A DNA stretch of 64,000 nt from NCBI RefSeq assembly GCF_001651035.1, contig NZ_LXRG01000192.1, positions 310,001 to 374,000 of the forward strand. The letters run 5' to 3'. The notes under the pieces were generated by a model. It was not told the DNA's origin. It worked only from the letters and a program-made list of their open reading frames with translations, and searched no databases. Shown one piece after another: positions 8,114 to 17,824 of the stretch (the first letter of the stretch is position 1; the number at the start of each line of letters is the position of its first letter). This DNA comes from Halomonas sp. ALS9. GTDB lineage: Bacteria > Pseudomonadota > Gammaproteobacteria > Pseudomonadales > Halomonadaceae. A program made the translations under genes and the position numbers.

Positions 8114-9388
8114 ATGAACACCTACGTTACACCAACCAATGATATCACCGACCTAAGAACCGACAGCGACCGCCTATGGGAGTCGCTGATGGAGATGGCC
8201 AAACTGGGCGCCACTCCCAAAGGCGGGGTCAACCGTCAAGCGCTTACCGATTTAGAACGCCAGGGCCGCGACTTGTTTATTCAGTGGTGTCGCGCCGAGG
8301 GCTGCACGATTCGAATTGATAATATCGGCAATATCTTTGCCCGCCGGGAAGGCAGTGACCCCAACGCCAAAACGGTCATGGCGGGCAGCCACTTGGACAG
8401 TCAGCCAACCGGCGGCAAGTATGACGGCTGTTTCGGCGTGCTCTCCGGCCTGGAAGTCATTCGCACCCTTAACCAGCACAACATTACGACGCAATCCCCC
8501 ATCGAAGTCGTCGCCTGGACCAATGAAGAGGGCTGCCGCTTCCCTCCTTGCATGATGGGTTCCGGGGTATTTAGTGGTGTGTTGGAATTTGACGCCATGC
8601 TAGCGCGCACCGACGCCGATGGCGTCACGGTCAGCGATGCCCTGGATGCCATTCACTACCGCGGCAGCGATACGGTCTCGCCTAGCGAGATAAAAGCCTT
8701 CTTTGAACCCCATATCGAGCAAGGCCCTATTCTGGAAGACACCGACACCACTATCGGCGTGGTCATCGGTGGTTTGGGCCAGAAGTGGTTCGATTTAACC
8801 CTGACCGGGCTGGAAGCCCATGCAGGCCCTACCCCGATGAATCTGCGTCGCGATGCCCTGATGGGCGCAGCAGAAGTCACCCAGGCGCTAAACCGTATTG
8901 CCTTTGATCATCAGCCCCACGGGCGCGGCACGGTGGGCTGTCTGACCCTACACCCTGGTTCGCGCAACGTGATCCCTGGCCAAGTCAAAATGACACTGGA
9001 TATGCGCCACTGGGAACCTGAAGCCCTTATCGCAATGGGCCAGGCCGTGGCCGCCGCCGTTGAAGAAATCTGCCAACGTCACGGGTTAGAGTACGAGCTA
9101 ACTCCCACCGCAGATTTTGCACCTGAACACTTCAATGAAGCGTGTGTTGACGCCGTACGTCAGGGAGCCGCGAAACTCAATCTCTCGCATATGGATATCA
9201 TCAGCGGCGCTGGCCACGATGCGATGTTTGTCGGCCGCGTGGCTCCCGCCGCGATGATCTTTATTCCCTGCAAGGATGGCATTAGCCACAACGAAATTGA
9301 GAGCGCCACACCGGAGCACGTTCACGCTGGCTGTAACGTGCTACTACACGCCATGCTTGAAGCAGCCGGTGTTGAGGATGGTGAATAA
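8114..9388 (+). CDS. M20-family Zn-dependent carbamoyl-amino acid hydrolase
   Basis: 424 aa, the usual size for beta-ureidopropionase/N-carbamoyl-L-amino-acid hydrolase/allantoate amidohydrolase. The binuclear metal ligands are visible: GSHLDSQ, KYDGCFG, TNEEGCRFPP, EPHIEQGP and SGAGHDAMF. HAGPTPMNLRRDAL is the family's dimerisation/substrate motif. It removes the carbamoyl group from an N-carbamoyl (beta-)amino acid, giving NH3, CO2 and the amino acid. Beta-alanine as the product would feed the divergent aminotransferase and MmsA. The exact substrate cannot be told from sequence alone. Confidence 0.88.
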   Translation: MNTYVTPTNDITDLRTDSDRLWESLMEMAKLGATPKGGVNRQALTDLERQGRDLFIQWCRAEGCTIRIDNIGNIFARREGSDPNAKTVMAGSHLDSQPTGGKYDGCFGVLSGLEVIRTLNQHNITTQSPIEVVAWTNEEGCRFPPCMMGSGVFSGVLEFDAMLARTDADGVTVSDALDAIHYRGSDTVSPSEIKAFFEPHIEQGPILEDTDTTIGVVIGGLGQKWFDLTLTGLEAHAGPTPMNLRRDALMGAAEVTQALNRIAFDHQPHGRGTVGCLTLHPGSRNVIPGQVKMTLDMRHWEPEALIAMGQAVAAAVEEICQRHGLEYELTPTADFAPEHFNEACVDAVRQGAAKLNLSHMDIISGAGHDAMFVGRVAPAAMIFIPCKDGISHNEIESATPEHVHAGCNVLLHAMLEAAGVEDGE

Positions 9389-9390
9389 TC

Positions 9391-10791
9391 ATGGCCGACT
9401 CCTTTGAAACACTAACGGCCGTCGGCGCATTGGCTCGTTTCGGCGAGGGGTCGCTCTCGCCGGAAACGCTAATTGATGACTGCTTGGCGCGGATTGAGCG
9501 CGATAACCCCAAGGTCAATGCATTTACCTGCGTTAATGATGTAGAGGCTCGGCGCCTAGCCGCGGAGTCGGCTAAACGCTGGCAGGCAGGCACGCCCTGC
9601 GGCCCGCTGGATGGCATACCCATTACCATTAAAGACCTGACCTTAACCAAAGGTTTGCCTACGCGCCTAGGGTCAACCACCACCTCGGCAGATGGCCCTT
9701 GGGAGGTAGACGCCCCGATCAGCCGCCACCTGCGCAACGCCGGGGCCATCGTGATTGGCAAAACCACTTCACCGGAGTTTGGCTGGAAAGGCGTCACCGA
9801 TAACCCGCTGCACGGCATTACTCGCAACCCTTGGAACACTAAACTCACACCAGGGGGGTCATCCGGCGGCGCAGGCGCGGCAGCAGCGCTCAATTTGGGT
9901 TTGCTTCATCAGGGCAGCGACGCGGGCGGTTCAATCCGCATTCCATGCAGTTTCACCGGCACCTTTGGCATTAAGCCCACCTTTGGCTGGGTGCCCCAAT
10001 GGCCCGCCAGCGCCATGAGTACGCTCTCTCATCTGGGCCCAATGACCCGCACCGCCGCCGACAGTGCGCTAATGCTTAGCGTGATGGCACAGCCCGATGC
10101 CCGGGATGGCTACTCCGGCAATCCACTCGGCCCTGACTGGCTTACCCCGCCCCCTGCTGATCTACGCGTCTGGCGCATCGCCTTTAGCGCTAACCTCGGT
10201 TATATAGAGGTCGCCCCGGATATTGCCCAGCGGGTTGAGGAGGCCGTTGCCCATTTAGAAGCACTGGGCGCGACCGTAGAACGCGTGGATCCTGGCTTTA
10301 GCGATCCAATTAAAACCTTTAATACCCTCTGGTTTGCGGGTGCTACCCAAGCGCTCGAAAAACTCAACGAACAGCAGCAGGCAGCGCTCGACCCAGGATT
10401 TCTGGATATTGCCAGACGTGGGCAGGATGTATCGCTTTCCGCCTACCTCGCCGCCCGGCGTGAGAGCAGCGAATTAACGGCGCAGATGGCGGCGTTTCAT
10501 AAGCGCTATGATTTGCTGGTCACGCCTGCGATGCCCATTGCACCCTTTGCCGCTGGCCACAACGTGCCGCCGGATGGAACCTACCGCGATTGGATGGACT
10601 GGACGCCGTTTAGCTACCCCTTCAACCTTACACAACAGCCCGCCGCATCGCTGCCTTGCGGGCTGGATAACCAGGGGCTGCCAGTGGGGCTACACCTTGT
10701 GGCAGGCAAATACCAAGATCTAAAAGTGCTGCATGCTGCCCAATTGCTGGAGCGCTATTTGCCACCACTAACACCGCCGGGGATGGCATAA
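9391..10791 (+). CDS. Amidase signature family hydrolase
   Basis: 466 aa. The Ser-cisSer-Lys catalytic set is complete: lysine in ITIKDL (about residue 78), the GGSSGG loop and DAGGSIRIP near residue 175. These enzymes hydrolyse amides to acid plus ammonia. It starts 2 nt after the carbamoylase stop, so it belongs to the same transcript and pathway. It might open an amide before or after decarbamoylation. Substrate unknown. Convergent with menE, 13 bp apart. Confidence 0.9.
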   Translation: MADSFETLTAVGALARFGEGSLSPETLIDDCLARIERDNPKVNAFTCVNDVEARRLAAESAKRWQAGTPCGPLDGIPITIKDLTLTKGLPTRLGSTTTSADGPWEVDAPISRHLRNAGAIVIGKTTSPEFGWKGVTDNPLHGITRNPWNTKLTPGGSSGGAGAAAALNLGLLHQGSDAGGSIRIPCSFTGTFGIKPTFGWVPQWPASAMSTLSHLGPMTRTAADSALMLSVMAQPDARDGYSGNPLGPDWLTPPPADLRVWRIAFSANLGYIEVAPDIAQRVEEAVAHLEALGATVERVDPGFSDPIKTFNTLWFAGATQALEKLNEQQQAALDPGFLDIARRGQDVSLSAYLAARRESSELTAQMAAFHKRYDLLVTPAMPIAPFAAGHNVPPDGTYRDWMDWTPFSYPFNLTQQPAASLPCGLDNQGLPVGLHLVAGKYQDLKVLHAAQLLERYLPPLTPPGMA

Positions 10792-10804
10792 CCACATGTG
10801 TTAG

Positions 10805-12199
10805 CTACTTATTGACCAACTGCTCCCGCGCCAGCTCAGCAAACTGCTTGCGGGAGGGTTTAAAGCCCACCCCTGGCGGCCAGGCAAGCCAAGCGTCGGG
10901 CACCATAAAGCCAGGCAGTGCTTCGCGTACCCAGGCATTTATCGCTTGTTCCGATACGGCCTCGCCGTGCCAATCGATAAACGCCACCGGGCGCTCGCCC
11001 CATTCGGGGTGGGGCATTGCTACCACTAGCGCTTGGGCAATGCTGGGGTGGTCGACTAAGCGCTGCTCGATAGTTTCTGGCTGAATATTTTCGCCACCAG
11101 AGATAAAGCCATTATCGAGCCGCCCTTCCACCACCAGCGCCCCGTCCGCGTTGAAGTGTCCCTTATCTCGGGTGGCAAACCAACTCTCTTCATTCAGCGC
11201 TGGGTCTAGGTTGCCATTGTTTAAATAGCCACAGAACAGGGTCTCGCCACGCACCTGAATTTCGCCATCGACCACCCTCGCCTCACGGCCCGGCAGCGGT
11301 TTTCCGACCACACCCGGTGCGGTGGGAATACCAGTACAGACCTGGCTAGCCATTTCCGATAGCCCATAGCTAACTTTCGGCGTTAGCCCTAGCAATGTCA
11401 TCTGCGTCACCAGCGGCGCTGGGATCGCTGCGCCGCCCAACAGTAGCTCGCGGAGCTGAGTGCGCTTGGGCGTAAAGCCTGCTTTCAACAGCCGCCAAAG
11501 CTGAGTGGGCACCAGAGAAAGATGGCTAATCGCCTGCTGCTCAAGACGCTCCGCCAGCGTATGGGGAGCCTCGTCGAGGATCACCCGTCCTCCGGCAAGA
11601 AATACCCGAAATGGAATGGCGTAGCCGCCGATATGAAACAGCGGCAGCGACAGCAGCCAGCCACTGTTCTGATCAACCGGGATAAACGACGCCGAGCCGC
11701 GAGCAGACGCCAAGTGATTGCCCACGCGGTGTAGCACCGCCTTGGGCGTGCCACTGGAGCCGGAGGTAAAAATCGTATTGCACAGCTGATTGCCATCCAG
11801 CACCGGTGGCTCTGTCACATCGCCTTCCGCCAAAAAATCGAGGCTAACCGGTGTGAGTTCGGCAGGATAATGGTGGTCGCTTTCCGTTTGGCAAACCCGC
11901 CCAGCCTGCAAACGCTTGGCTAGACTGAGCTGCTGGCCAATAGGGAACACAGGATTCAGCGGACAAAAAATAACCCCTGCCCGCAGGCAGGCCCACGCCA
12001 ACAGTAAGGATTCAAGCGAACCTTTGGCGGGCACCACTAAGCGATCACCGGGCACAAAACCTTCCCGCGCAAGCTGCTGCGCTAAAGACGCCACCCACCG
12101 ATTGAACGTCCGGTAGCTAAGACGTACCGACCCCGCCTCTACCGCAATATGCTCGGGGGTCTCTTTGGCCCAGTAGTGGATGGGGCAGGTGTCTATCAC
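10805..12199 (-). CDS. menE: o-Succinylbenzoate-CoA ligase
   Basis: 464 aa ANL-superfamily adenylating enzyme with the AMP-binding P-loop IFTSGSSGTPKAVLH, the SYGLSEMAS motif and the C-terminal SGGENIQPETIE hinge region. MenE makes OSB-CoA from o-succinylbenzoate, ATP and CoA in menaquinone synthesis. The start is a GTG at 12199 overlapping the menC stop in GTGA. It is the last gene of the leftward unit menB-menC-menE. The menC/menB neighbours make the MenE call firm. Confidence 0.93.
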   Translation of the reverse strand: MIDTCPIHYWAKETPEHIAVEAGSVRLSYRTFNRWVASLAQQLAREGFVPGDRLVVPAKGSLESLLLAWACLRAGVIFCPLNPVFPIGQQLSLAKRLQAGRVCQTESDHHYPAELTPVSLDFLAEGDVTEPPVLDGNQLCNTIFTSGSSGTPKAVLHRVGNHLASARGSASFIPVDQNSGWLLSLPLFHIGGYAIPFRVFLAGGRVILDEAPHTLAERLEQQAISHLSLVPTQLWRLLKAGFTPKRTQLRELLLGGAAIPAPLVTQMTLLGLTPKVSYGLSEMASQVCTGIPTAPGVVGKPLPGREARVVDGEIQVRGETLFCGYLNNGNLDPALNEESWFATRDKGHFNADGALVVEGRLDNGFISGGENIQPETIEQRLVDHPSIAQALVVAMPHPEWGERPVAFIDWHGEAVSEQAINAWVREALPGFMVPDAWLAWPPGVGFKPSRKQFAELAREQLVNK

Positions 12200-13146
12200 G
12201 CTGAATTTTCCATTTTAGAGAGACAGTGCAAGTTTTCTGTCATCACTTCGCCCGCGGCAGTGGTCACGCGTTCGCTAAGCCAATGGCCAGTATCCAGCCC
12301 CGGCGGCTCATCAGGCGCCCACTCACAGGCCAACCGAGCAAGCAACTCAAGGCCTAGATCAGATTCAAAACTGGAAGAGATCACTACCTGCAAGTCGCGC
12401 TCACGGGCTCGCTGAACGAGTGCTTCGCAGGCACTTAGCGAGCCTATCAAAGTGGGTTTGATCACCAGGGCTTTAAGCTGCGGGTGATAGTGCCACTCTT
12501 TCTGGCGCGATAGCGTTTCATCCAGGGCGATGGATACCCCCGTTGCCTCCGCCACGGCGATAGTATCGGCAAAGGCAGCGCAGGGCTCTTCCAGGTAGTC
12601 GATCTGTTTGAGGGGGAGACGCGTGCAGAACCGCTGGGCTTCTTCCCGTGTCCAGCCGCCGTTGGCATCCAGAATCAGCTTAGTCGAGGGCAGCCGAATG
12701 GCGAGCTGGTTAATCAGCGCCAGCTCCTCTGCCATGGTGTAGCGCGCCACCTTGAGCTTGAGCCGAGACGGAGGCAAAGCCCCCCAACCGTTCACGACAT
12801 TATCAAGCACGAGCATCAATTCCCTGGGCGCGCCTTGGAGCAGTGGATAGGGCGGCAAAGGCGCGGGAAGGTTGGCAGGCCATTGGCGCTGGGCGCAGTC
12901 GAACCCAAACTGCACCGACGGCAACGTTGGCGTTACTTTCTCACCATGCTGCATAGTTTCAAGGCAGGCCAGGGTTTCAGCTTCCACATCAGCAAGGGTT
13001 TCGGTTGAGAAGCCGGGCAGCGGAGCTATCTCGCCCCACTGGCCATTGATGCACACCAACAGCCCTTCCCTGTTCGCCAGCCGATTGCCTTTAAACATCA
13101 GCGGCTGGCGAAACGCTAGTGAGTAGCGGTAAAGCGCCAGCTTCAT
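12196..13146 (-). CDS. menC: o-Succinylbenzoate synthase
   Basis: 316 aa enolase-superfamily dehydratase converting SHCHC to o-succinylbenzoate. The acid/base and metal residues expected for MenC are present: the LKLKVAR lysines, LILDANGGW, YLEEPCA, IALDETL and the second lysine in LVIKPTLIGS. Its ATG shares a nucleotide with the menB stop (TAATG), and its stop overlaps menE, so the three genes are translationally coupled. Confidence 0.93.
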   Translation of the reverse strand: MKLALYRYSLAFRQPLMFKGNRLANREGLLVCINGQWGEIAPLPGFSTETLADVEAETLACLETMQHGEKVTPTLPSVQFGFDCAQRQWPANLPAPLPPYPLLQGAPRELMLVLDNVVNGWGALPPSRLKLKVARYTMAEELALINQLAIRLPSTKLILDANGGWTREEAQRFCTRLPLKQIDYLEEPCAAFADTIAVAEATGVSIALDETLSRQKEWHYHPQLKALVIKPTLIGSLSACEALVQRARERDLQVVISSSFESDLGLELLARLACEWAPDEPPGLDTGHWLSERVTTAAGEVMTENLHCLSKMENSA

Positions 13147-14006
13147 TACGGATTACGCGGGTAGCGGGAAAAATCCGGGCGGCGCTTTTCGTTAAAGGCG
13201 TTGCGCCCCTCCTGCCCCTCTTCGGTCATGTAATAGAGCATGGTAGCGTTGCCCGCCAGCTCTTGAAGCCCGGCCTGGCCGTCGCAGTCGGCATTAAGCG
13301 CGGCTTTTAGGCAGCGTAGCGCCATGGGGCTGTGCTGCAGCATCTCGCGGCACCAGCGCACACTCTCTTTCTCTAGCTCTTCGAGCGGTACTACGTGGTT
13401 GACCAGGCCCATATCAAGTGCCTGTGCAGCGCTGTACTGGCGGCATAGAAACCAGATCTCCCGGGCCTTTTTTTGGCCCACAATACGCGCCATATACGAA
13501 GCGCCGTAACCGCCATCGAAGGAGCCGACCTTGGGGCCTGTCTGGCCAAAAACCGCGTTATCGGCCGCGATAGTCAGGTCGCACATCATATGCAGCACAT
13601 GACCACCGCCGATAGCGTAGCCCGCCACCATCGCCACTACTGGCTTAGGGCAGGTGCGAATATCGCGCTGAAAATCCAGCACGTTGAGGTGATGGGCGCC
13701 CTCTTCATCCTGGTAGCCGCCATAGTCACCACGGATGCGCTGATCACCGCCAGAACAGAAGGCTTTATCGCCGGCACCGGTGAGAATAATGGCACCAATA
13801 GCACTGTCGTGGCGGGCGCGGTTAAGCGCTTGAGCCATTTCGCTCACGGTTAGCGGGCGAAAGGCGTTGCGCACTTCGGGGCGGTTGATGGTAATCCGCG
13901 CAATGCCATCGGCAGTGGTGTGATACAAAATATCCTGGTAGCCATCTGAGCGATCCTGCCACTCTACCGGCGCATAGAGTTCTGTTTCAGTGAGTCCGTT
14001 AATCAT
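13146..14006 (-). CDS. menB: 1,4-Dihydroxy-2-naphthoyl-CoA synthase
   Basis: 286 aa crotonase-fold enzyme that ring-closes OSB-CoA. Family signatures: [16 protein letters not shown] near residue 85-100, [19 protein letters not shown] for the oxyanion hole, and [29 protein letters not shown]. Length matches MenB rather than fatty-acid crotonases. GAGA precedes the ATG at 14006. It begins 48 nt after frdD on the same strand, so menBCE are probably co-transcribed with the fumarate reductase genes. Confidence 0.95.
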   Translation of the reverse strand: MINGLTETELYAPVEWQDRSDGYQDILYHTTADGIARITINRPEVRNAFRPLTVSEMAQALNRARHDSAIGAIILTGAGDKAFCSGGDQRIRGDYGGYQDEEGAHHLNVLDFQRDIRTCPKPVVAMVAGYAIGGGHVLHMMCDLTIAADNAVFGQTGPKVGSFDGGYGASYMARIVGQKKAREIWFLCRQYSAAQALDMGLVNHVVPLEELEKESVRWCREMLQHSPMALRCLKAALNADCDGQAGLQELAGNATMLYYMTEEGQEGRNAFNEKRRPDFSRYPRNP

Positions 14007-14054
14007 GACAATCTCTTTTTTTATCTGTCAGGGATAGTGATTACCACGCGTCGT

Positions 14055-14441
14055 TTAACCCAGCATACCTGCTAAGACTAAGCCTAACGCTAGAAGGCTT
14101 AGCAGCGCGGCACCGCCATACATCAGCTTTTTATTGGTGGCGTCATTGCCCACGCTGATATCAAACAGCCCATGGCGTAAGCGGTGGGCGGCGTGGAACA
14201 ACGGCAAGCAGACCACCGCTCCGATAAACAGAAAGCCCGGCACGCTAAATAGCAGCGCGGATGCCCGCTCATAGCTCAGTGCTTCGGCGGGCAGCAGGCC
14301 CAGGGGCAGTAAAACGGCGATAAACAGAATCACGGCGGGCAGTAAAACGGCGAAACAGACGCCGCCTGCACTAAACAGCCCCCACCAAAGCGGTTCATCA
14401 AAGGCTTGTTTATGCTGTGCACCATGTTTACTAATGCTCAT
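14055..14441 (-). CDS. frdD: Fumarate reductase membrane anchor subunit D
   Basis: 128 aa with three hydrophobic segments, the FrdD size. The start is set at ATG 14441 (MSISKHGAQHKQAFDEPLWW), 2 nt after the frdC stop; a longer frame to 14501 lies inside frdC. FrdC and FrdD anchor the complex and form the menaquinol site. HAAHRLRHGLFD is the conserved helix with the histidine found in FrdD proteins. Same unit as frdABC. Confidence 0.9.
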   Translation of the reverse strand: MSISKHGAQHKQAFDEPLWWGLFSAGGVCFAVLLPAVILFIAVLLPLGLLPAEALSYERASALLFSVPGFLFIGAVVCLPLFHAAHRLRHGLFDISVGNDATNKKLMYGGAALLSLLALGLVLAGMLG

Positions 14442-14443
14442 GC

Positions 14444-14839
14444 CTACACCCTCCCCAGTAGCCAGAAAAACAGCAGTGCAACCGCCACCACACCCGCCCA
14501 CTGCCCAGCGACAATAACTTGATCGGGCAGGCTATGCCCGGCGATACGCAGCGGCATCACCCGCGGGAACAACACAAAGAAGGTAGCGGCGTGGAACAAG
14601 CTGGCAGCCAATGCGACAAGGTTCAGCAGCAATACGATGGGCGAACCCATAAAGGCGACCCACCCCTGCCAGCTCTCCGCCCCTTGAAGAAGCGCCACCA
14701 TACCGGCCAGTAAACACAGCGTGAAAAACACCAGCGGCAGCACCGTGGCTTCGCGCAGCATATAGAGCTTAAAAAAGCGGTGTTTAAGCCACCAGTTGCG
14801 TTTAAGCGGTGGCAGGCGTTGCGATGATGATTTATCCAT
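14444..14839 (-). CDS. frdC: Fumarate reductase membrane anchor subunit C
   Basis: 131 aa with three membrane helices and the FrdC-specific N-terminus (LPPLKRNWWLKHRFFKLYML, REATVLPLVFFTL). It anchors FrdAB at the inner membrane and helps bind menaquinol. GGAGATAAGG precedes its ATG. It is separated from frdB by about 170 nt that contain a large palindromic repeat, unlike the tightly packed frdABCD of E. coli. Confidence 0.92.
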   Translation of the reverse strand: MDKSSSQRLPPLKRNWWLKHRFFKLYMLREATVLPLVFFTLCLLAGMVALLQGAESWQGWVAFMGSPIVLLLNLVALAASLFHAATFFVLFPRVMPLRIAGHSLPDQVIVAGQWAGVVAVALLFFWLLGRV

Positions 14840-14905
14840 ACCTTATCTCCTACACCTTTTCTAACAGTGCTATTTCAGTTTGTTACGGATATCCGATACC
14901 GGTGA

Positions 14906-14998
14906 GTGGGGCAGGTTGTAGCGAGGGTCTTTCGCCATGGATGGCGAAAGTAGCGCCCATGGATGGGTTCACAGCGCCCTCGCGGAAACCTGCCGCAC
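14906..14998. repeat. Compound palindromic (REP-like) element between frdB and frdC
   Basis: A 93-nt nested structure. The outer arms, 14906-14917 and 14987-14998, pair over 12 nt with one mismatch. A second pair is GCGAGGG with CCCTCGC (14921/14977). Inside are two small hairpins: CTTTCGCCAT-GG-ATGGCGAAAG (14929-14950) and CCCAT-GG-ATGGG (14956-14967). The fold would be a branched cloverleaf. It looks like an interspersed extragenic palindrome; its copy number elsewhere cannot be seen here. Confidence 0.75.
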
Positions 14999-15008
14999 GG
15001 CACGCCTC

Positions 15009-15776
15009 CTACCCTTTAAACAACGCAATAAGCGTGTGCTTGGCCGCCTCGACCTTGCCCTGATTTACCGCAGCGGCGGGGTCAACGTGTTTGGGGCACA
15101 CCTTCGAGCAGAAGCCCACAAAGGTGCAGCTCCACACCCCCTCATGGCGGTTCAGCTCGGCCATACGCTGTTTTTTGCCGTGGTCGCGGCTGTCTAAGTT
15201 ATAACGGTGGGCAAGCGTAAGCGCTGCCGGGCCGAGGAACTCTTGATTAAGGCCAAACTGCGGGCAGGCGGAGTAGCAGAGACCGCAGTTAATGCAGTTA
15301 GCGAACTGTTTGTAGCGCTCCAACTGTTCGGGCGTTTGGCGGTAGGTTTCCGGCGCGTTGGGATCAAACGCTTTTACCGGATTATCGTCAATAAGGTAGG
15401 GCTTCACCGCCGCCAGGTGTTCCAGGAAGATCTCCATATCCACCACCAGATCCCGTTGCACCGGGAAGTGGGCCAGCGGCTCAATACGAATATCGCCCTC
15501 GTAATCGCGCAGGAAGGTTTTACAGCCCAGCTTAGGAATGCCATTGACCATGACCCCGCAGGAGCCGCAGATCGCCATGCGGCAAGACCAGCGGTAGCTC
15601 AGAGTACTATCGAGCTCTTCCTTGATATGGTTGAGGGCATCCAGCAGCGAAGTGCTGTCATCCACGGGCAGGTCGTACGCCTGCCAGTAGGGTTCAGCCG
15701 AGCTGTCCGGCAGGTAGCGTTTGACGCTGATGTGCTTGGTATTGATCTGCTTGGTAGTGATCTGTTCGGTACTCAT
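15009..15776 (-). CDS. frdB: Fumarate reductase iron-sulfur subunit
   Basis: 255 aa. Three cluster motifs are in order: [2Fe-2S] [15 protein letters not shown], [4Fe-4S] [12 protein letters not shown], and [3Fe-4S] [14 protein letters not shown]. The protein passes electrons from menaquinol at FrdCD to the flavin of FrdA. Its ATG overlaps the frdA stop by 4 nt. The N-terminus has a short repeat-like stretch ([17 protein letters not shown]) that is longer than in E. coli FrdB. Confidence 0.95.
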   Translation of the reverse strand: MSTEQITTKQINTKHISVKRYLPDSSAEPYWQAYDLPVDDSTSLLDALNHIKEELDSTLSYRWSCRMAICGSCGVMVNGIPKLGCKTFLRDYEGDIRIEPLAHFPVQRDLVVDMEIFLEHLAAVKPYLIDDNPVKAFDPNAPETYRQTPEQLERYKQFANCINCGLCYSACPQFGLNQEFLGPAALTLAHRYNLDSRDHGKKQRMAELNRHEGVWSCTFVGFCSKVCPKHVDPAAAVNQGKVEAAKHTLIALFKG

Positions 15777-17560
15777 GCTTTTACCCCCTTGCCCGCATCG
15801 CCATAGGCTCGCTCAGCCGGGGCGGAGAATTGCACATCGACATCCTGCCAGTGCAGCTCGGCATGGCCATCACCTTGGTAGAACACCTGGCTGTGTTTGA
15901 GGAAGTTAACGTCATCGCGTTTTTGCATACCTTCATCCAAGCGCTGGTGGGCACCGCGGGATTCACGCCGTTCAAGCGCGCCCAAACAAGAGGCTTCGGC
16001 TATATCCAGGCCACACTCCAGCTCCAAACACTCAAGTAGCTCGGTGTTAAATATCTTGCTGGTATCGTTAACACGCACCTGTTTGAAGCGGGCACGTAGC
16101 TGACGCATGGTCTCCAGCGAATGGCGCATGCCCTCTTCGGTGCGATAAATTCCGCAGCCGCTCTCCATGGCCTGCACCATGGCATGCTTAAGCGCTACCC
16201 AGTTTTCCCCGCTGCCGGTGCCATCGCATAGCCGCAGCAGCTTGGCTTGCTGGCGATCGCCCTGGGCTTCCAGCAGGCGCTCATCGGCCCACTCAGTTTG
16301 CGCTGCACGCTTGCTTGCCTGTTCACCGGCCAAGCGGCCAAACACCAATAGCTCGGTTAGCGAGTTTGAGCCAAGTCGATTAGCGCCGTGAAGGCCCACC
16401 GAAGCGCACTCCCCGGCGGCATAAAGCCCGGCAATGGAAGTTTCACACTGGGGGTTAGTTTCAATACCGCCCATGGTGTAATGAACCGCCGGGCGAATGG
16501 GGATGGGTTCTTTCACCGGGTCGACGTTGATATAGGCTTTGGCCAGTTCGCAGATAAACGGCAGGCGCTCGAGAATGGTCTTCTCACCCAAGTGGCGCAG
16601 ATCGAGATAGACCACATCGCTATCGCCAAACTTGCCGGTGCGGCCCGCCTGCTGCTCTTGCCAGAAGGCCTGTGAGAGCTTGTCCCGCGGGCCCAGCTCC
16701 ATATATTTGTTTACCGGCTTGCCCAGCGGCGTTTCCGGGCCAAGGCCGTAATCTTGAAGATACCGGTAGCCATCTTTATTAAGCAAAATGCCGCCTTCAC
16801 CCCGACACGCTTCGGTAATCAAAATGCCGGAGCCGGGCAGGCCTGTAGGGTGATACTGAACAAATTCCATATCCCGCAGCGCCACACCGTGACGATAGGC
16901 CATCGCCATGCCGTCGCCAGTGACAATGCCCGCATTGGTATTAAAGCGGAACAAACGCCCCGCGCCGCCGGTGGCCAGCACTACCGCTTTAGCGCGTAGC
17001 AGGGTTAATTCGCCGGTGGCGATCTGCAGCGCAATCACACCAATCACGGCACCTTCGTGTACCGCCAGATCGAGCACGAAATACTCGTCAAAGCGTTCGA
17101 TCTCGGGGTATTTCATTGAGGTCTGAAACAGGGTGTGGAGCATATGGAAGCCGGTTTTGTCGGCCGCGAACCAGGTGCGGGCGGTTTTCATGCCGCCAAA
17201 GCGGCGCACCTGCACCTGGCCGTCATCCTTGCGGCTCCAGGGACAGCCCCAACGCTCCATCTGCACCAGTTCTTGATAGGCGTGGTGGACAAAGTAGTCG
17301 GCGACTCCCTGCTCAACCAGCCAGTCACCGCCGGACACCGTGTCGTCAAAATGCGCCTGGTGGGAGTCTTCTTCGCTGGTCACCGCCGCCGCACCGCCTT
17401 CCGCCGCCACGGTATGCGAGCGCATCGGGTACACCTTGGACAGAAGCGCAATGCGTTGCGGGGTGTTGTGCTCTTTGGCGTGCTCTGCAGCACCAATGGC
17501 AGCGCGTAAGCCTGCGCCACCACCACCGACAATCACGATATCGAAATCTCGCTGCTGCAT
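15773..17560 (-). CDS. frdA: Fumarate reductase flavoprotein subunit
   Basis: 595 aa. The N-terminal FAD fold has GGGGAG at residues 12-17, and covalent FAD attachment is expected at His49 in [10 protein letters not shown]. Substrate-site motifs include [16 protein letters not shown] and [10 protein letters not shown]. It catalyses fumarate to succinate as terminal step of anaerobic respiration. ATG 17560 follows GGAAGG; a longer frame to 17623 is not needed. The presence of frdC/frdD-type anchors and men genes favours fumarate reductase over succinate dehydrogenase. An FNR-like site lies upstream. Confidence 0.94.
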   Translation of the reverse strand: MQQRDFDIVIVGGGGAGLRAAIGAAEHAKEHNTPQRIALLSKVYPMRSHTVAAEGGAAAVTSEEDSHQAHFDDTVSGGDWLVEQGVADYFVHHAYQELVQMERWGCPWSRKDDGQVQVRRFGGMKTARTWFAADKTGFHMLHTLFQTSMKYPEIERFDEYFVLDLAVHEGAVIGVIALQIATGELTLLRAKAVVLATGGAGRLFRFNTNAGIVTGDGMAMAYRHGVALRDMEFVQYHPTGLPGSGILITEACRGEGGILLNKDGYRYLQDYGLGPETPLGKPVNKYMELGPRDKLSQAFWQEQQAGRTGKFGDSDVVYLDLRHLGEKTILERLPFICELAKAYINVDPVKEPIPIRPAVHYTMGGIETNPQCETSIAGLYAAGECASVGLHGANRLGSNSLTELLVFGRLAGEQASKRAAQTEWADERLLEAQGDRQQAKLLRLCDGTGSGENWVALKHAMVQAMESGCGIYRTEEGMRHSLETMRQLRARFKQVRVNDTSKIFNTELLECLELECGLDIAEASCLGALERRESRGAHQRLDEGMQKRDDVNFLKHSQVFYQGDGHAELHWQDVDVQFSAPAERAYGDAGKGVKA

Positions 17561-17676
17561 GACGCTTCCTTCCGTTAGCCAAGTCAAAGGTGGTGATAGC
17601 GACACTCTTCGGTGCCCTTTCATTATTCGAACTTACCACGCCCTTGGCAGGCGCTTCTCATTAGTCGAAAGAACTA

Positions 17677-17690
17677 TTGACGCACGTCAA
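17677..17690. promoter_or_regulatory. FNR/Anr-like box between frdA and the DASS transporter
   Basis: TTGAC-GCAC-GTCAA is a perfect palindrome close to the FNR/Anr consensus (TTGAT-N4-ATCAA). Its centre lies about 124 bp before the frdA start and 141 bp before the DASS start. It could activate either direction, as expected for anaerobic fumarate respiration genes. Binding is inferred, not shown. Confidence 0.65.
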
Positions 17691-17757
17691 GCAAGTTAGA
17701 AATCGAGTGAATATTGCTATTTACCTAGGCCCGCACCACCTACTCTTCAAGCCACTC

Positions 17758-17789
17758 ATTGCTGGGCAGAAAGCTATCTGCCAAGCAAT
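17758..17789. promoter_or_regulatory. 32-bp inverted repeat in the leader of the DASS transporter gene
   Basis: ATTGCT and AGCAAT flank GGCAGA-aagcta-TCTGCC, giving a 12-bp stem with one mismatched pair. It ends 35 nt before the DASS ATG. It could be an operator or an mRNA hairpin; there is no T-run, so it is not a simple terminator. Confidence 0.55.
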
Positions 17790-17824
17790 AAACATAGCCC
17801 TAACAGGCTTAAGAGAGGTGCTGC

